The position numbers and the translations under genes were made by a program. This document shows positions 13,201 to 21,050 of a stretch of DNA of 23,752 nt, one piece after another. Origin of the DNA: DASQUK01 sp035697145 (lineage in GTDB: Bacteria > Actinomycetota > Acidimicrobiia > Acidimicrobiales > VFJN01); contig DASSDL010000063.1 in assembly GCA_035697145.1 (NCBI GenBank), forward strand, positions 1 through 23,752, given 5' to 3'. The notes beneath the pieces were generated by a model that saw only the letters and a list, made by a program, of their open reading frames with translations, was not told where the DNA came from and did not search any database. Positions within the stretch are counted from its first letter, which is position 1. Each line of letters begins with the position of its first letter.

Positions 13201-14427
13201 GTGCCTACGGTCCTCGTTCGCCCGCCTCGACGCGTCCCGCCCGTCGCCGACCTGGTGGCCGTGGGCCAGGCCCACGGGCTCGACGCCGTCGGCGTCGCTC
13301 CGGCCGGGCCGTTCGCCACCACGCGCCGCCACCTCGAGCGCCGACGTGCCGCCGGCATGCACGCCGGCATGGCGTTCACCTACCGGCGCCCCGAACGGTC
13401 GTCCGATCCGGGGCGGGCGCTCCCCGGCGCCCGGGCCATCGTGGTCGGCGCCCGCGGCTACCGCCGTGCGGCCGCAGTGCCGTCGTCCGGCGGGGCCCGG
13501 CCGTCCGGGCCAACCGGGTCATGGGAGTCGGCCAGGCCTCGGGGTCGGGTCGCACGCTACGCCTGGCAGGACCACTACACGCCGTTGCGGGCCGCGCTGA
13601 CCGTCGTAGCCCACGAGCTCGAGGCCGCGGGTTGGCACTGCCGGGTCCTGGCCGACGACAACGCCCTCGTCGATCGCGAGGCCGCCTACCGGGCGGGCAT
13701 CGGCTGGTACGGCAAGAACGCCAATCTCCTCCTGCCGGGCCAGGGCAGCTGGTTCGTGCTGGGATCGGTGGTCACCGATGCGCCGCTGGACGCCGGCGAA
13801 GGACGGCAAGCCGATGGCTGCGGCACCTGTACCCGTTGCCTCGAGGGATGCCCCACTGGTGCCATCGTCGCCCCCGGGGTGGTCGACGCCCGGCGGTGCC
13901 TGGCGTGGTTGCTACAGGTCGACGGGCCATTCCCTCGCGACCACCGCGCCGCGCTCGGCGATCGGCTCTACGGATGCGACGACTGCCAGGAGGTGTGCCC
14001 GCCCAACCACCGCGCTGACCGGGTCGGTCCGGCCGCTCCGCCCGCTCCCGACGCGGAGCGGGTCGTCGACCTCCTCGACATGCTGGCAGCCAGCGACAGC
14101 GAGCTGATGGCTCGGCACGGGCGCTGGTACATACCCCACCGCCAAGCTCGGTATCTCCGCCGCAACGCCCTGGTGGTGCTGGGCAACGTCGCCGATCCCC
14201 GCGATCCCGCCCTGGTGGCGGCGCTGTGCCGGGCGCTCGCCGACGCCGACCCGCTGGTGCGGGGCCACGCGGTCTGGGCCGCCCGACGGCTCGGGCGCCA
14301 CGACCTCCTGAGCGAGGTCGCCGACATCGCCCACGACCCCGATCCGCTCGTTCGGGCGGAGCTCGAGGGGGTGGTCGAGGCTCGGCTGCCCGCGACGCCG
14401 ATCTCGGCCAAGGCGCCGTCCGGCTGA
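13201..14427 (+). CDS. queG: epoxyqueuosine reductase
   Basis: A cobalamin-dependent, iron-sulfur enzyme that reduces epoxyqueuosine to queuosine in tRNA, the final step of the pathway. The DUF1730 region ends in AGIGWYGKNANLLLPGQGSW, then FVLGSVVTD, the cobalamin-site signature. Two [4Fe-4S] clusters follow: CGTCTRCLEGCPTGAI (from about residue 206) and YGCDDCQEVCPPN (from about 258). The C-terminus is HEAT-like (RRNALVVLGNVADP, AVWAARRLGRHDLL) and contacts the tRNA. At 408 residues it is slightly longer than most QueG proteins because of an Ala/Pro/Gly insert near 85-115. The GTG at 13201 was chosen as the earliest plausible start; a later one near LVAVGQAHG is possible. No other queuosine gene is in view. 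Confidence 0.94.
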   Translation: MPTVLVRPPRRVPPVADLVAVGQAHGLDAVGVAPAGPFATTRRHLERRRAAGMHAGMAFTYRRPERSSDPGRALPGARAIVVGARGYRRAAAVPSSGGARPSGPTGSWESARPRGRVARYAWQDHYTPLRAALTVVAHELEAAGWHCRVLADDNALVDREAAYRAGIGWYGKNANLLLPGQGSWFVLGSVVTDAPLDAGEGRQADGCGTCTRCLEGCPTGAIVAPGVVDARRCLAWLLQVDGPFPRDHRAALGDRLYGCDDCQEVCPPNHRADRVGPAAPPAPDAERVVDLLDMLAASDSELMARHGRWYIPHRQARYLRRNALVVLGNVADPRDPALVAALCRALADADPLVRGHAVWAARRLGRHDLLSEVADIAHDPDPLVRAELEGVVEARLPATPISAKAPSG

Positions 14428-14455
14428 TCCCGCCGCCCAAACCCGAGGACCCGGC

Positions 14456-15574
14456 GTGTCCCACCTCCTGGTCACAAACGACTTCCCGCCCAAGCTCGGT
14501 GGCATCCAGTCCTACCTGTGGGAGCTGTGGCGGCGGCTGGATCCCGACAGCTTCACCGTGCTCACGACGCCGCACGACGGCGCCGCCGCTTGGGACGCGG
14601 CCCAGGCGTTCGGCGTCGAGCGCGTCACCCAGAAGATGCTCATGCCGACGCGCGCGATGGTCCGGCGCATCGATTCCGTCGCCGCCGAGACCGGCGCCGG
14701 CCTGGTCATGCTCGACCCCGCGCTTCCGGTGGGGCTGGTGGGCCCCCGGCTGCGCGGGCCCTACGGGGTGGTGCTCCACGGCGCCGAGGTGACGGTGCCC
14801 GGACGGCTGCCGGTCACCGAGCGGCTGTTGGGTCGGGTGTTGCGGGGCGCGGCGGAGGTCGTCGCCGCGGGCGGATATCCCGCGGTCGAGGCCGAGCGGG
14901 CGGCGGGGCAGACCCTGCCGGTCACGGTGGTCCCGCCCGGCGTCGACACCGAGCGATTCCGGCCCCTCGACCCGGAGCAGCGGGCCAAGGCGCGGGCCCG
15001 CTTCGGCCTGCCGGAGGACGGGTGCGTGGTGGCGAGCCTGAGCCGCCTCGTGCCCCGGAAGGGCATGGACGTCCTCATCGAGGCGGCGGCGCGGTTGGCG
15101 TCGACGCGACCCGACCTGGTGGTGGCCATCGGCGGGAGCGGACGCGATCGCTCCCGCCTGGATCGCCTGGTGTCCGGCACAGGTGCGCCAGTACGGATGC
15201 TCGGTCGTGTGCCCGACGACGACCTCGCCGAGCTGTACGGCTGCGCCGATGTTTTCGCGATGCTGTGCCGCAACCGCTGGGGTGGCCTCGAGCAGGAGGG
15301 CTTCGGCATCGTGTTCCTCGAAGCGGCCGCCTGCGGCATACCCCAGGTGGCCGGCGACAGCGGGGGCGCAGCCGAGGCCGTGGTCGACGGGGAAACCGGT
15401 CTGGTGATCGACCGTCCGTTGGACGCGGCCGCGGTGGCCGCGGCCCTGGCCCGCCTGCTCGACGACCCCGCCAGCTGTAGGGCGATGGGCGCCGCCGCCC
15501 GTGCCCGGGTCGTCGCCGAGTTCGGCTACGACCGCTTGGCGGGCCGGTTGGGGGAGGTCCTGGCACGGTGGTGA
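14456..15574 (+). CDS. pimB: GT4 glycosyltransferase, PimB'-like (phosphatidylinositol mannoside mannosyltransferase)
   Basis: A 372-residue retaining glycosyltransferase with two Rossmann domains. It starts LLVTNDFPPKLGGIQSYL, nearly identical to what I recall of mycobacterial PimB' (Rv2188c). It also shares VVPPGVDTERFRP, SRLVPRKGMDVL, ADVFAMLCRNRWGGLEQEG with the catalytic ExGFGIVFLEA pattern, and AGDSGGAAEAVVDGETGLV. PimB' adds the second mannose from GDP-mannose to phosphatidylinositol mannoside on the inner face of the membrane. A related donor or acceptor is possible in this lineage. GAGGA at 14444-14448 serves the GTG start. It begins 28 bp after queG and its stop overlaps the next start. 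Confidence 0.88.
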   Translation: MSHLLVTNDFPPKLGGIQSYLWELWRRLDPDSFTVLTTPHDGAAAWDAAQAFGVERVTQKMLMPTRAMVRRIDSVAAETGAGLVMLDPALPVGLVGPRLRGPYGVVLHGAEVTVPGRLPVTERLLGRVLRGAAEVVAAGGYPAVEAERAAGQTLPVTVVPPGVDTERFRPLDPEQRAKARARFGLPEDGCVVASLSRLVPRKGMDVLIEAAARLASTRPDLVVAIGGSGRDRSRLDRLVSGTGAPVRMLGRVPDDDLAELYGCADVFAMLCRNRWGGLEQEGFGIVFLEAAACGIPQVAGDSGGAAEAVVDGETGLVIDRPLDAAAVAAALARLLDDPASCRAMGAAARARVVAEFGYDRLAGRLGEVLARW

Positions 15575-16176
15575 GCGCCGGGGGTGACGGACCGGACGAG
15601 CACGGCACGCAGCGCGAAGACAACGGTGTCGTCGGCGCCGATGACGGCTCGGCCGAGTCGATCCGCAGCGGCGGTGCGCCAGTCGGCGATCGCATCGCCG
15701 ATGCGCCTGATGGGGATAGCACCACCGATCGGCCGGGCCCGGTTGCCGGGACCGACCTGATCTGCCGGGTGGCGGTGTGGGCGACCGGCGTTTTCGTGGT
15801 TGTCTCGGCGCTGGCGGCGGGGTGGCCGGACACGTTCCTGCCGCTATCGGTCCCGGTCGACCTCGTGTTGTTCGCGGCCGGATGCGGCGCCTTCCTGTGG
15901 GCCTACGCGCTGGCGATCGGCCGGAGCCGCTACCAGACCGTGACGATGGGCGGGGCGTTCTTCCTGAGCGAGGGCGTCGCTCCGCCGGATGTGACCCGGC
16001 TGCTGCGCGGCGCATTGGGCGTGCAGGTGGTGGTGGCGGTGGCGGCGGCGTCGGTGCGGCCTTTCACGGCGCTGGCGTTCTCGGTGCTCGTGCCCATGCT
16101 CGGTTTGGGCCTCATGGCCCTCTGGGCGGCCCGCCACGGTCGCTTCCCGGCGAAGCCGTCCGAACCGGGTGACTAA
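15568..16176 (+). CDS. four-helix membrane protein, unknown function
   Basis: A 202-residue protein with a disordered acidic N-terminus (about 1-62) and four hydrophobic helices: about 67-89 (CRVAVWATGVFVVVSALAAG), 97-119 (VDLVLFAAGCGAFLWAYALA), 148-165 and 169-189. A polar stretch between helices 2 and 3 contains the TMGGAFFLSEGVAPPDVTR sequence. The C-terminus is basic and probably cytosolic. The start GTGGTGA overlaps the pimB stop by 7 bp (GTG 15568; the GTG at 15571 is an alternative), showing coupling. No family function is known to me. Its place between pimB and the SRPBCC/ArsA pair suggests a cell-envelope role. Confidence 0.82.
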   Translation: MVSAGGDGPDEHGTQREDNGVVGADDGSAESIRSGGAPVGDRIADAPDGDSTTDRPGPVAGTDLICRVAVWATGVFVVVSALAAGWPDTFLPLSVPVDLVLFAAGCGAFLWAYALAIGRSRYQTVTMGGAFFLSEGVAPPDVTRLLRGALGVQVVVAVAAASVRPFTALAFSVLVPMLGLGLMALWAARHGRFPAKPSEPGD

Positions 16177-16220
16177 CGTGCCCCACGTTCCATCGTCCTT
16201 TGCGGGAGGAGCCCAGCGAA

Positions 16221-16661
16221 ATGGACCAGGCGACGCAGCAGATGGTCATCGGCGCGTCGCCGCAACGCATCTGGGACGTGCTCACCGACTTCGACGGCTA
16301 CCCGACCTGGGCGCACGACCTGAAGTCGGCAACCGTGGTCGATCGCGACGACGACGGCCGCCCCCGCGACGTGGCCTTCCGGGCCGCGGCGATGGGTCGC
16401 AGCACCAGCTACACCCTGCGCTACGACTACGAGCGCGCACCCGACGTGCTCGCATGGCGCCTGGTCCGGGGTGACATCACCCGCAAGCTCGACGGGTCCT
16501 ACGAGCTGCGGGCCGTCGACGGCGACGCCGACCGCACCGAGGTCACCTACCACCTCGAGGTGGACCTGCTGGTACCCCTGCCGGGCTTCGTCAAGCGGCG
16601 CGCTGAGGCGCGCATCGTCCACAGCGCGCTCCGCCAGCTGCGCGATCACCTGGAACACTGA
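16221..16661 (+). CDS. SRPBCC (polyketide cyclase/dehydrase-like) protein
   Basis: A 146-residue START-like protein. It opens MVIGASPQRIWDVLTDFDGYPTW and has the central strands SYTLRYDY and VLAWRLVRGD, the loop ITRKLDGSYELRA, then TEVTYHLEVDL and a final helix RRAEARIVHSALRQLRDHLE. This is the coenzyme-Q-binding-like group (TB16.3/Rv2185c type, from memory), proposed to carry hydrophobic ligands. GGAGGA at 16205-16210 precedes the ATG by 10 nt. Its stop overlaps the ATG of the ArsA-like gene (TGATG). The same pairing occurs in mycobacteria, which suggests a joint function, possibly delivery of a lipid or membrane protein. Confidence 0.9.
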   Translation: MDQATQQMVIGASPQRIWDVLTDFDGYPTWAHDLKSATVVDRDDDGRPRDVAFRAAAMGRSTSYTLRYDYERAPDVLAWRLVRGDITRKLDGSYELRAVDGDADRTEVTYHLEVDLLVPLPGFVKRRAEARIVHSALRQLRDHLEH

Positions 16662-17878
16662 TGCCGACCGCTGGGGCGCGATCCGGAGGCCGGGCGACCA
16701 ACGACGCCCGGGTGCTGCTGTTCACCGGCAAGGGTGGCGTCGGCAAGACCACGGCAGCCGCCGCCACCGCCCTTCGCTGCGCGGACGCCGGCCTGCGGAC
16801 CCTGGTGTTGTCGACCGATCCCGCCCACTCGCTGGCCGACGCCCTCGACGTCGAGCTCGGCCCGCTCGTGGCGCCGGTGGCGGACGGGCTGTGGGGCCAA
16901 CAGCTCGACGCCCAGGACCGCATGGAGGACTCCTGGGCGGAGATCCAGCGCTACCTCGTAGAGGTGTTTCGCTGGGCGGGGATCGAAGCGCTCGAGGCCG
17001 AGGAGCTGTCGGTGGTGCCCGGGCTGGACGAGGTGTTCGCGCTGGCCGACATCCGTGAGCATGCCGGCGCGGACTGGGACGTCGTCGTGGTCGACTGCGC
17101 CCCCACCGCCGAGACGATCAGGTTGCTGTCGCTGCCCGATGTGCTGGCCCGCTACATGGAGCGGGTGTTCCCTATCGGGCGCCAGGTGAACCGGGTGGTG
17201 TCACCGGTGGTGTCCCGACTCACCACGCTGCCGGTGGCAGACGACGACCTGTTCGCCGCCACCCGGCGCTTCTACGACCGCCTTGCCGGCGTGCGCGAGA
17301 TCCTCACCGACGGCCGGCGCACGAGCGTGCGCCTCGTGGTGAATCCCGAGCGGGTCGTGATCGCCGAGGCGAGGAGAACGCACACCTACCTGGCACTCTT
17401 CGGCTACCACGTCGACGCCGTGATCGCGAACCGCATCTTGCCTGACGAGGTCGCCGACCCCTGGTTCGCCCGCTGGAAGGCGCTGCACGCCCAGCAGCTG
17501 TCGGCCATCGACGAGGACTTCGCCCCGGTGCCGGTGCTCAGGCTGCCGCTGCAGCCCACGGAACCGGTCGGCGCGGGCGCCCTGCGAACCGTCGCGGACG
17601 CCATCTACGGCGACGAGGACCCGACGGCGCGGTTCGGTTCGAGGGAACCCATGCGCGTGCGGCGCCACGGGGCGGCGACGGTGCTGGAGGTCGACCTCCC
17701 GTTCAGCGAGCGCGACGAGCTCGAGCTCGGCAGGCGGAACGGCGAGCTGCTCGTGCGCGTGGGCCCGTATCGTCGGGCGCTGATGCTCCCCGACTCGCTC
17801 CGCCGCCGGTCCGTGGCCGGGGCGCGACTCCACGATGGCCAGCTGCTGGTGACCTTCGCCGCCGCTGCGGCGCGCTGA
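16661..17878 (+). CDS. ArsA/Get3-like ATPase
   Basis: A 405-residue P-loop ATPase. The deviant Walker A FTGKGGVGKTT is at about 21-31, followed by VLSTDPAHSLADALD (switch I) and VVDCAPTAETIRLLSLPD (switch II). Residues about 335-405 form a small beta domain (TVLEVDLPFSERDELEL, GELLVRVGPYRRALMLP) like the HSP20-like C-terminal domain found on many actinobacterial and cyanobacterial ArsA proteins. Eukaryotic Get3 hands tail-anchored proteins to the membrane and classical ArsA drives arsenite export. No arsenic genes are near and the family metal-binding Cys residues are not evident, so a protein- or lipid-handling role is more likely. It is coupled to the upstream SRPBCC gene and followed 17 bp later by a small gene. 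Confidence 0.93.
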   Translation: MPTAGARSGGRATNDARVLLFTGKGGVGKTTAAAATALRCADAGLRTLVLSTDPAHSLADALDVELGPLVAPVADGLWGQQLDAQDRMEDSWAEIQRYLVEVFRWAGIEALEAEELSVVPGLDEVFALADIREHAGADWDVVVVDCAPTAETIRLLSLPDVLARYMERVFPIGRQVNRVVSPVVSRLTTLPVADDDLFAATRRFYDRLAGVREILTDGRRTSVRLVVNPERVVIAEARRTHTYLALFGYHVDAVIANRILPDEVADPWFARWKALHAQQLSAIDEDFAPVPVLRLPLQPTEPVGAGALRTVADAIYGDEDPTARFGSREPMRVRRHGAATVLEVDLPFSERDELELGRRNGELLVRVGPYRRALMLPDSLRRRSVAGARLHDGQLLVTFAAAAAR

Positions 17879-17895
17879 GGCGAGAGGGGACGTCG

Positions 17896-18168
17896 ATGGA
17901 ACCCGACACGAACTGCCCGGACCGTGCCCGCGACGGGCTCCATCACCTGCAGGCGGCGGCGCGGGAGCTGATCAAGGCAGCGCGCGCCCTGCTCGACGTC
18001 GCCGAGGACCTGATCGACGACCCCGCGGCGATCGCCACCCTGGCGGGCGCGCTGGCGGCTTTGGGCGACGCGGCCCGTCACGGGGCCACTGCTGCTCCCG
18101 AGGCCGCTGGTGACGGTGAGCCCGGAGCGGAGCCGGGAACGACGATCGAGCGCATCACGGTTGCGTGA
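17896..18168 (+). CDS. small helical protein, unknown function
   Basis: A 90-residue protein. Residues about 10-60 form amphipathic helices rich in Ala (LHHLQAAARELIKAARALLDVAEDLI, given here in shortened form: HLQAAARELIKAARALL), and the tail is disordered and acidic. GAGAGGGG at 17882-17889 is a good ribosome-binding site before the ATG. It follows the ArsA-like gene by 17 bp, as a small conserved protein does in other actinobacteria (possibly the Rv2183c position in M. tuberculosis, from memory), so it may assist that ATPase. No motif of known function is seen. Confidence 0.75.
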   Translation: MEPDTNCPDRARDGLHHLQAAARELIKAARALLDVAEDLIDDPAAIATLAGALAALGDAARHGATAAPEAAGDGEPGAEPGTTIERITVA

Positions 18169-18238
18169 CGGGTGCGGCGCCCCGACCTGCGGCGCCGACG
18201 ACCCCAGACAGCCCCGAGCGGGGTCCCGGACGGTCGCC

Positions 18239-18269
18239 TACGATCGGCACACACCACGTCGACCGATCG
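18239..18269 (+). promoter_or_regulatory. possible promoter with overlapping inverted repeat before the eRF1-like gene
   Basis: TACGAT (18239-18244) could be a -10 box with transcription starting near 18251. A 7-bp inverted repeat, CGATCGG (18241-18247) and CCGATCG (18263-18269), straddles that start. It could be an operator, or less likely part of a leader hairpin. No -35 hexamer stands out. Confidence 0.35.
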
Positions 18270-18297
18270 CCCGAACCCCCATGCTCCAGGAGGCGCC

Positions 18298-19419
18298 GTG
18301 GCGGCCATGACCGAAGCCACGATTCGCGAGTTGGCATCGATCAAGGGGGAGCGAGCACCGATCACATCCTGTTATCTCGACGTCGACGGTAAACGGGTGG
18401 CCCGCCAGCGTGACCTGGAGCACGAGGTCGACGTCCTGCTCAAGGACGCTCGGGCCCGGGCCGACGGCGAGCCGTCCGTGTTTCGTGACCTGCGCCGCAT
18501 CGATCAGTACGTCCGTGGCGGCATCGACAGGTCCCGCGTCCGGGGCCTGGCGATCTTCGCCTGCTGGGCCGACCGGCTCTGGGAGGTGATCGAGCTGCCG
18601 ATGCCGGTGCGCAGCCGCGTGGTGATCAACCACGTCCCAGCCGTGGGCGAGCTGGAGGTGTTGCTGCGCGAGCACGAGCCCATGGGCGTGCTGCTGGCGG
18701 ATCGCCAGCGCGCCCGCATGTTCGTGTTCGAGCTGGGCGAGCTCGCGGAGCGATCAGAGCTGTTCGAAGCCATGCCCCGCGATCTCGACGTCCGCGGCGA
18801 GCGGGACCGGGGCAGCGACCTCAGGCAGGTCGTGGAGACGCACACCCAGCAGCACCTGCGCCACGCCGCCCGGGTGGCGTTCGAGGTGTGGAACCAGCAT
18901 CCCTTCCGGCACCTGGTCGTCGGCGCCTCCGACCCCCACGTCAGGACGCAGCTCGAATCCGATCTGCATCCCTATCTCCGGTCGCGGCTCTGCGGGCAGA
19001 TCTCGGTGCCCGTCACCGCCGGCCACACCGAGGTTCTGGCCGCCGCCCAGGCCGCCGAAGCCGAGGTCGAGCGCCGGTGCGAGGCCATGCTGGTCGAGCG
19101 GCTGCGGGCCGCCGTCGCCGGCCGACGCCGGGGGGTGGCGGGGCTCGGTCCGGTGGTGGATGCGCTGGCCGCACACCGGGTCGACACGCTGATCGTCTCC
19201 AAGGGCTACGCGGCGCCGGGCTGGCGTTGCACCGGTTGCGACACGCTGGCCGCATTCGGCCGCCGCTGCAAGGGCTGCCGGGCGGAGATGGTGCCGGTCG
19301 ACGATCTGGTCGAGGACGCCATCGAGGACGCCCTGACACAGTCGTGCCAGGTGGAGATCTGCACCGGCAACGCCGACCTCGACGTCATGGGGCGGATCGG
19401 CGCCCTACTCCGGTATTGA
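18298..19419 (+). CDS. bacterial eRF1/Pelota-like protein (baeRF/Balon type) with C-terminal zinc ribbon
   Basis: A 373-residue protein with three parts. An N-terminal domain opens IRELASIKGERAPITSCYLDVDG. The middle domain (about 125-265) has VLLADRQRARMFVFELGEL, the strand that starts the eRF1 domain-2 fold in bacterial homologues. The C-terminal L7Ae-like domain (about 275-373) has VDALAAHRVDTLIVSKGYAAPGW and a CxxC...CxxC zinc ribbon (CTGC, CKGC, about 310-326). The GGQ peptide-release motif is absent: the equivalent loop reads ERDRGSDLRQV. Family members include peptidyl-tRNA hydrolase-like proteins and Balon, a ribosome hibernation factor with a mycobacterial relative (Rv2629). A ribosome-binding or rescue role is inferred. 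AGGAGG (18288-18293) supports the GTG at 18298; an ATG at 18307 is the alternative. It is followed by the glucokinase. Confidence 0.82.
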   Translation: MAAMTEATIRELASIKGERAPITSCYLDVDGKRVARQRDLEHEVDVLLKDARARADGEPSVFRDLRRIDQYVRGGIDRSRVRGLAIFACWADRLWEVIELPMPVRSRVVINHVPAVGELEVLLREHEPMGVLLADRQRARMFVFELGELAERSELFEAMPRDLDVRGERDRGSDLRQVVETHTQQHLRHAARVAFEVWNQHPFRHLVVGASDPHVRTQLESDLHPYLRSRLCGQISVPVTAGHTEVLAAAQAAEAEVERRCEAMLVERLRAAVAGRRRGVAGLGPVVDALAAHRVDTLIVSKGYAAPGWRCTGCDTLAAFGRRCKGCRAEMVPVDDLVEDAIEDALTQSCQVEICTGNADLDVMGRIGALLRY

Positions 19420-19457
19420 GCCGTCCTCGTCCTGCCGCGTCCGGGCGGGAAGCGGCC

Positions 19458-20420
19458 TTGCTGGCGGGCATCGACGTCGGTGGGACCAAGGTCCTCGGGG
19501 TGGCGCTCCGGGCGGAGGACCCGGCCGCAGTGCTCGGCGAGGCCCGGGTACCCACGCCGGACTCGGAGACCGGGCTCCTCGACGCCATGGCCAACGTGGT
19601 GCGGCAGCTGGACGCCCAGGTCGGGAGTGCGGGAATCACGTCGGTGGGCGTGGGCATCGCCGGGCTCATCGACCGGACCGGTCGCCTACGGGTGAGCCCC
19701 AACCTGCCGGGTAGGCGCGACATCGACATCGGGGTCGAGCTCGACAAGCGGCTCGGCCTGCCCATCCGCGTCGACAACGACGCCACCTGCGCCGCCTGGG
19801 CCGAATACCTCGCCGGCGCCGCCCGTGGCGCCGACGACGCCGTCCTGGTCGCGCTGGGGACCGGCATCGGCGCCGGAATCATCGCCGACGGCGAGCTCGT
19901 GCGTGGCGTTCACGGCTTCGGCGGCGAGGCGGGCCACATGGTGGTCGATCCCCGGGGGCCGCGCTGTCCCTGCGGGCGCCGGGGCTGCTGGGAGCGCTTC
20001 GCCTCCGGCAGCGGTCTCGGCTGGCTCGGCCGCCAGGCCGCGGAGGCAGGGCAGTTCGCACGCGGGGTCGAGCTCGCCGGCGGACTGGCCGACAACGTGC
20101 GGGGCGAACACGTCACCCAGGCGGCCCGTGAGGGCGACGACGATGCCCTCGACGTGATACGGGAGTTCGCCGTGTGGGTTGCCCTCGGGGTGGCCAACCT
20201 CGTCACGCTGCTCGACTGCTCCCTGGTCGTCATCGGTGGGGGCCTGGTGGAGGCCGGCGAGGTCCTGATGGAGCCCGTACGCGCCGCCTATCTGCGACAG
20301 GTCATGGCACCCGAGGAGCGTGAGGACGTGCGCATCGTGGCGGCCGAACTGGGGGAGCGGGCCGGCGCCACCGGCGCCGCGCTGCTCGGCGGCCGCGAGG
20401 CCTCGGTGATCGGCGGCTGA
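19458..20420 (+). CDS. glkA: ROK-family glucokinase
   Basis: A 320-residue sugar kinase that probably phosphorylates glucose with ATP. It opens LAGIDVGGTKVLGVAL (phosphate loop), then GVGIAGLIDRTG, VDNDATCAAWAEY with the catalytic Asp, LGTGIGAGIIADG, and GEAGHMVVDPRGPRCPCGRRG, continuing CWE. This is the ROK zinc motif CxCGxxGCxE with its His, and it is intact. The adenine-side motif is VIGGGLVEAG. No helix-turn-helix is attached, so it is an enzyme rather than a ROK repressor. TTG at 19458 gives the usual ROK start and has GGCGGGAAG in front. TTG at 19416 overlaps the upstream stop (TTGA) and would add 14 residues. ROK glucokinase downstream of this block resembles the glkA neighbourhood of Streptomyces (from memory). 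Confidence 0.92.
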   Translation: MLAGIDVGGTKVLGVALRAEDPAAVLGEARVPTPDSETGLLDAMANVVRQLDAQVGSAGITSVGVGIAGLIDRTGRLRVSPNLPGRRDIDIGVELDKRLGLPIRVDNDATCAAWAEYLAGAARGADDAVLVALGTGIGAGIIADGELVRGVHGFGGEAGHMVVDPRGPRCPCGRRGCWERFASGSGLGWLGRQAAEAGQFARGVELAGGLADNVRGEHVTQAAREGDDDALDVIREFAVWVALGVANLVTLLDCSLVVIGGGLVEAGEVLMEPVRAAYLRQVMAPEEREDVRIVAAELGERAGATGAALLGGREASVIGG

Positions 20421-20459
20421 GGCCCACGAGCCTGCGGCGGATGGCGGGGCGAAAGCGCC

Positions 20460-20963
20460 TCAGCCACCTGACGTCGGGGTCTCGGCGTACCGCCGGCGGC
20501 ACGCCTCGATCTCGCTGACTGCGGCGTCGGCGCCCTCGAAGCCGCGCACGTTCGAGTGCTTGTCGGGCTCCAGCACCTTGTAGACCTCGAAGAAGTGCTC
20601 GATCTCGTCCGTCATGTGGGCGGGCAGATCGGCGATGTCTGACACCCGCTCCCAGCGGGGGTCGCCGGCGGGCACGCACAGCACCTTGGCGTCGGGGCCC
20701 TTGTCGTCCTCCATCCAGAAGACTCCTACAGGACGGGCGCTGATCCAGCACCCTGGGAATGTCGGATCGTCCAGCAGCACCAGGGCGTCGAGCGGGTCGC
20801 CGTCCTCCGACAGGGTCTCGGGGATGAAGCCGTAGTCGGCCGGATAGACGGTGGCCGTGAAGAGGCGCCGGTCGAGGCGGAAGATGTGACGGTCGTGGTC
20901 GTACTCGTACTTGTTGCGGCTGCCCCGGGGAATCTCGATCATGACATCGATGGGCGCGGTCAC
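20460..20963 (-). CDS. ppa: inorganic pyrophosphatase (family I)
   Basis: A 167-residue cytosolic enzyme that hydrolyses pyrophosphate to phosphate, pulling biosynthetic reactions forward. The motifs are complete: IEIPRGSRNKYEYD, VYPADYGFIPETL, the metal-binding signature DGDPLDALVLLD, PDAKVLCVPAGDPRW, and a C-terminal helical part, HFFEVYKVLEP. The GTG at 20963 (VTAPIDVMIEIP) gives an N-terminus like the mycobacterial enzyme; an ATG at 20942 is the alternative. It is convergent with glkA (39 bp apart) and divergent from the aminotransferase (87 bp apart). Confidence 0.97.
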   Translation of the reverse strand: MTAPIDVMIEIPRGSRNKYEYDHDRHIFRLDRRLFTATVYPADYGFIPETLSEDGDPLDALVLLDDPTFPGCWISARPVGVFWMEDDKGPDAKVLCVPAGDPRWERVSDIADLPAHMTDEIEHFFEVYKVLEPDKHSNVRGFEGADAAVSEIEACRRRYAETPTSGG

Positions 20964-21037
20964 CGGGGAATGATCCCCGACGCTCCGCCTGGTGGCCAGG
21001 GGTTGCAATCGGCTCCGGGGCGCGAAACCCACCCATG

Positions 21038-21043
21038 TACCGT
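21038..21043 (+). promoter_or_regulatory. likely -10 box of the aminotransferase gene
   Basis: TACCGT is followed 7 nt later by the ATG at 21051. A GGAGG lies only 2 nt before the ATG, too close to act well as a ribosome-binding site, so a leaderless message is likely. Confidence 0.4.
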
Positions 21044-21050
21044 GGAGGTA

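Noticed and set aside
13772..16015. A 747-codon open frame on the minus strand opposite queG and pimB
   Set aside because: Arg/Pro-rich translation without motifs. The plus-strand genes have full family signatures.
20449..20460. Short GGCG-AAAG-CGCC hairpin between glkA and ppa
   Set aside because: Only four pairs and no U run; too weak to call a bidirectional terminator.
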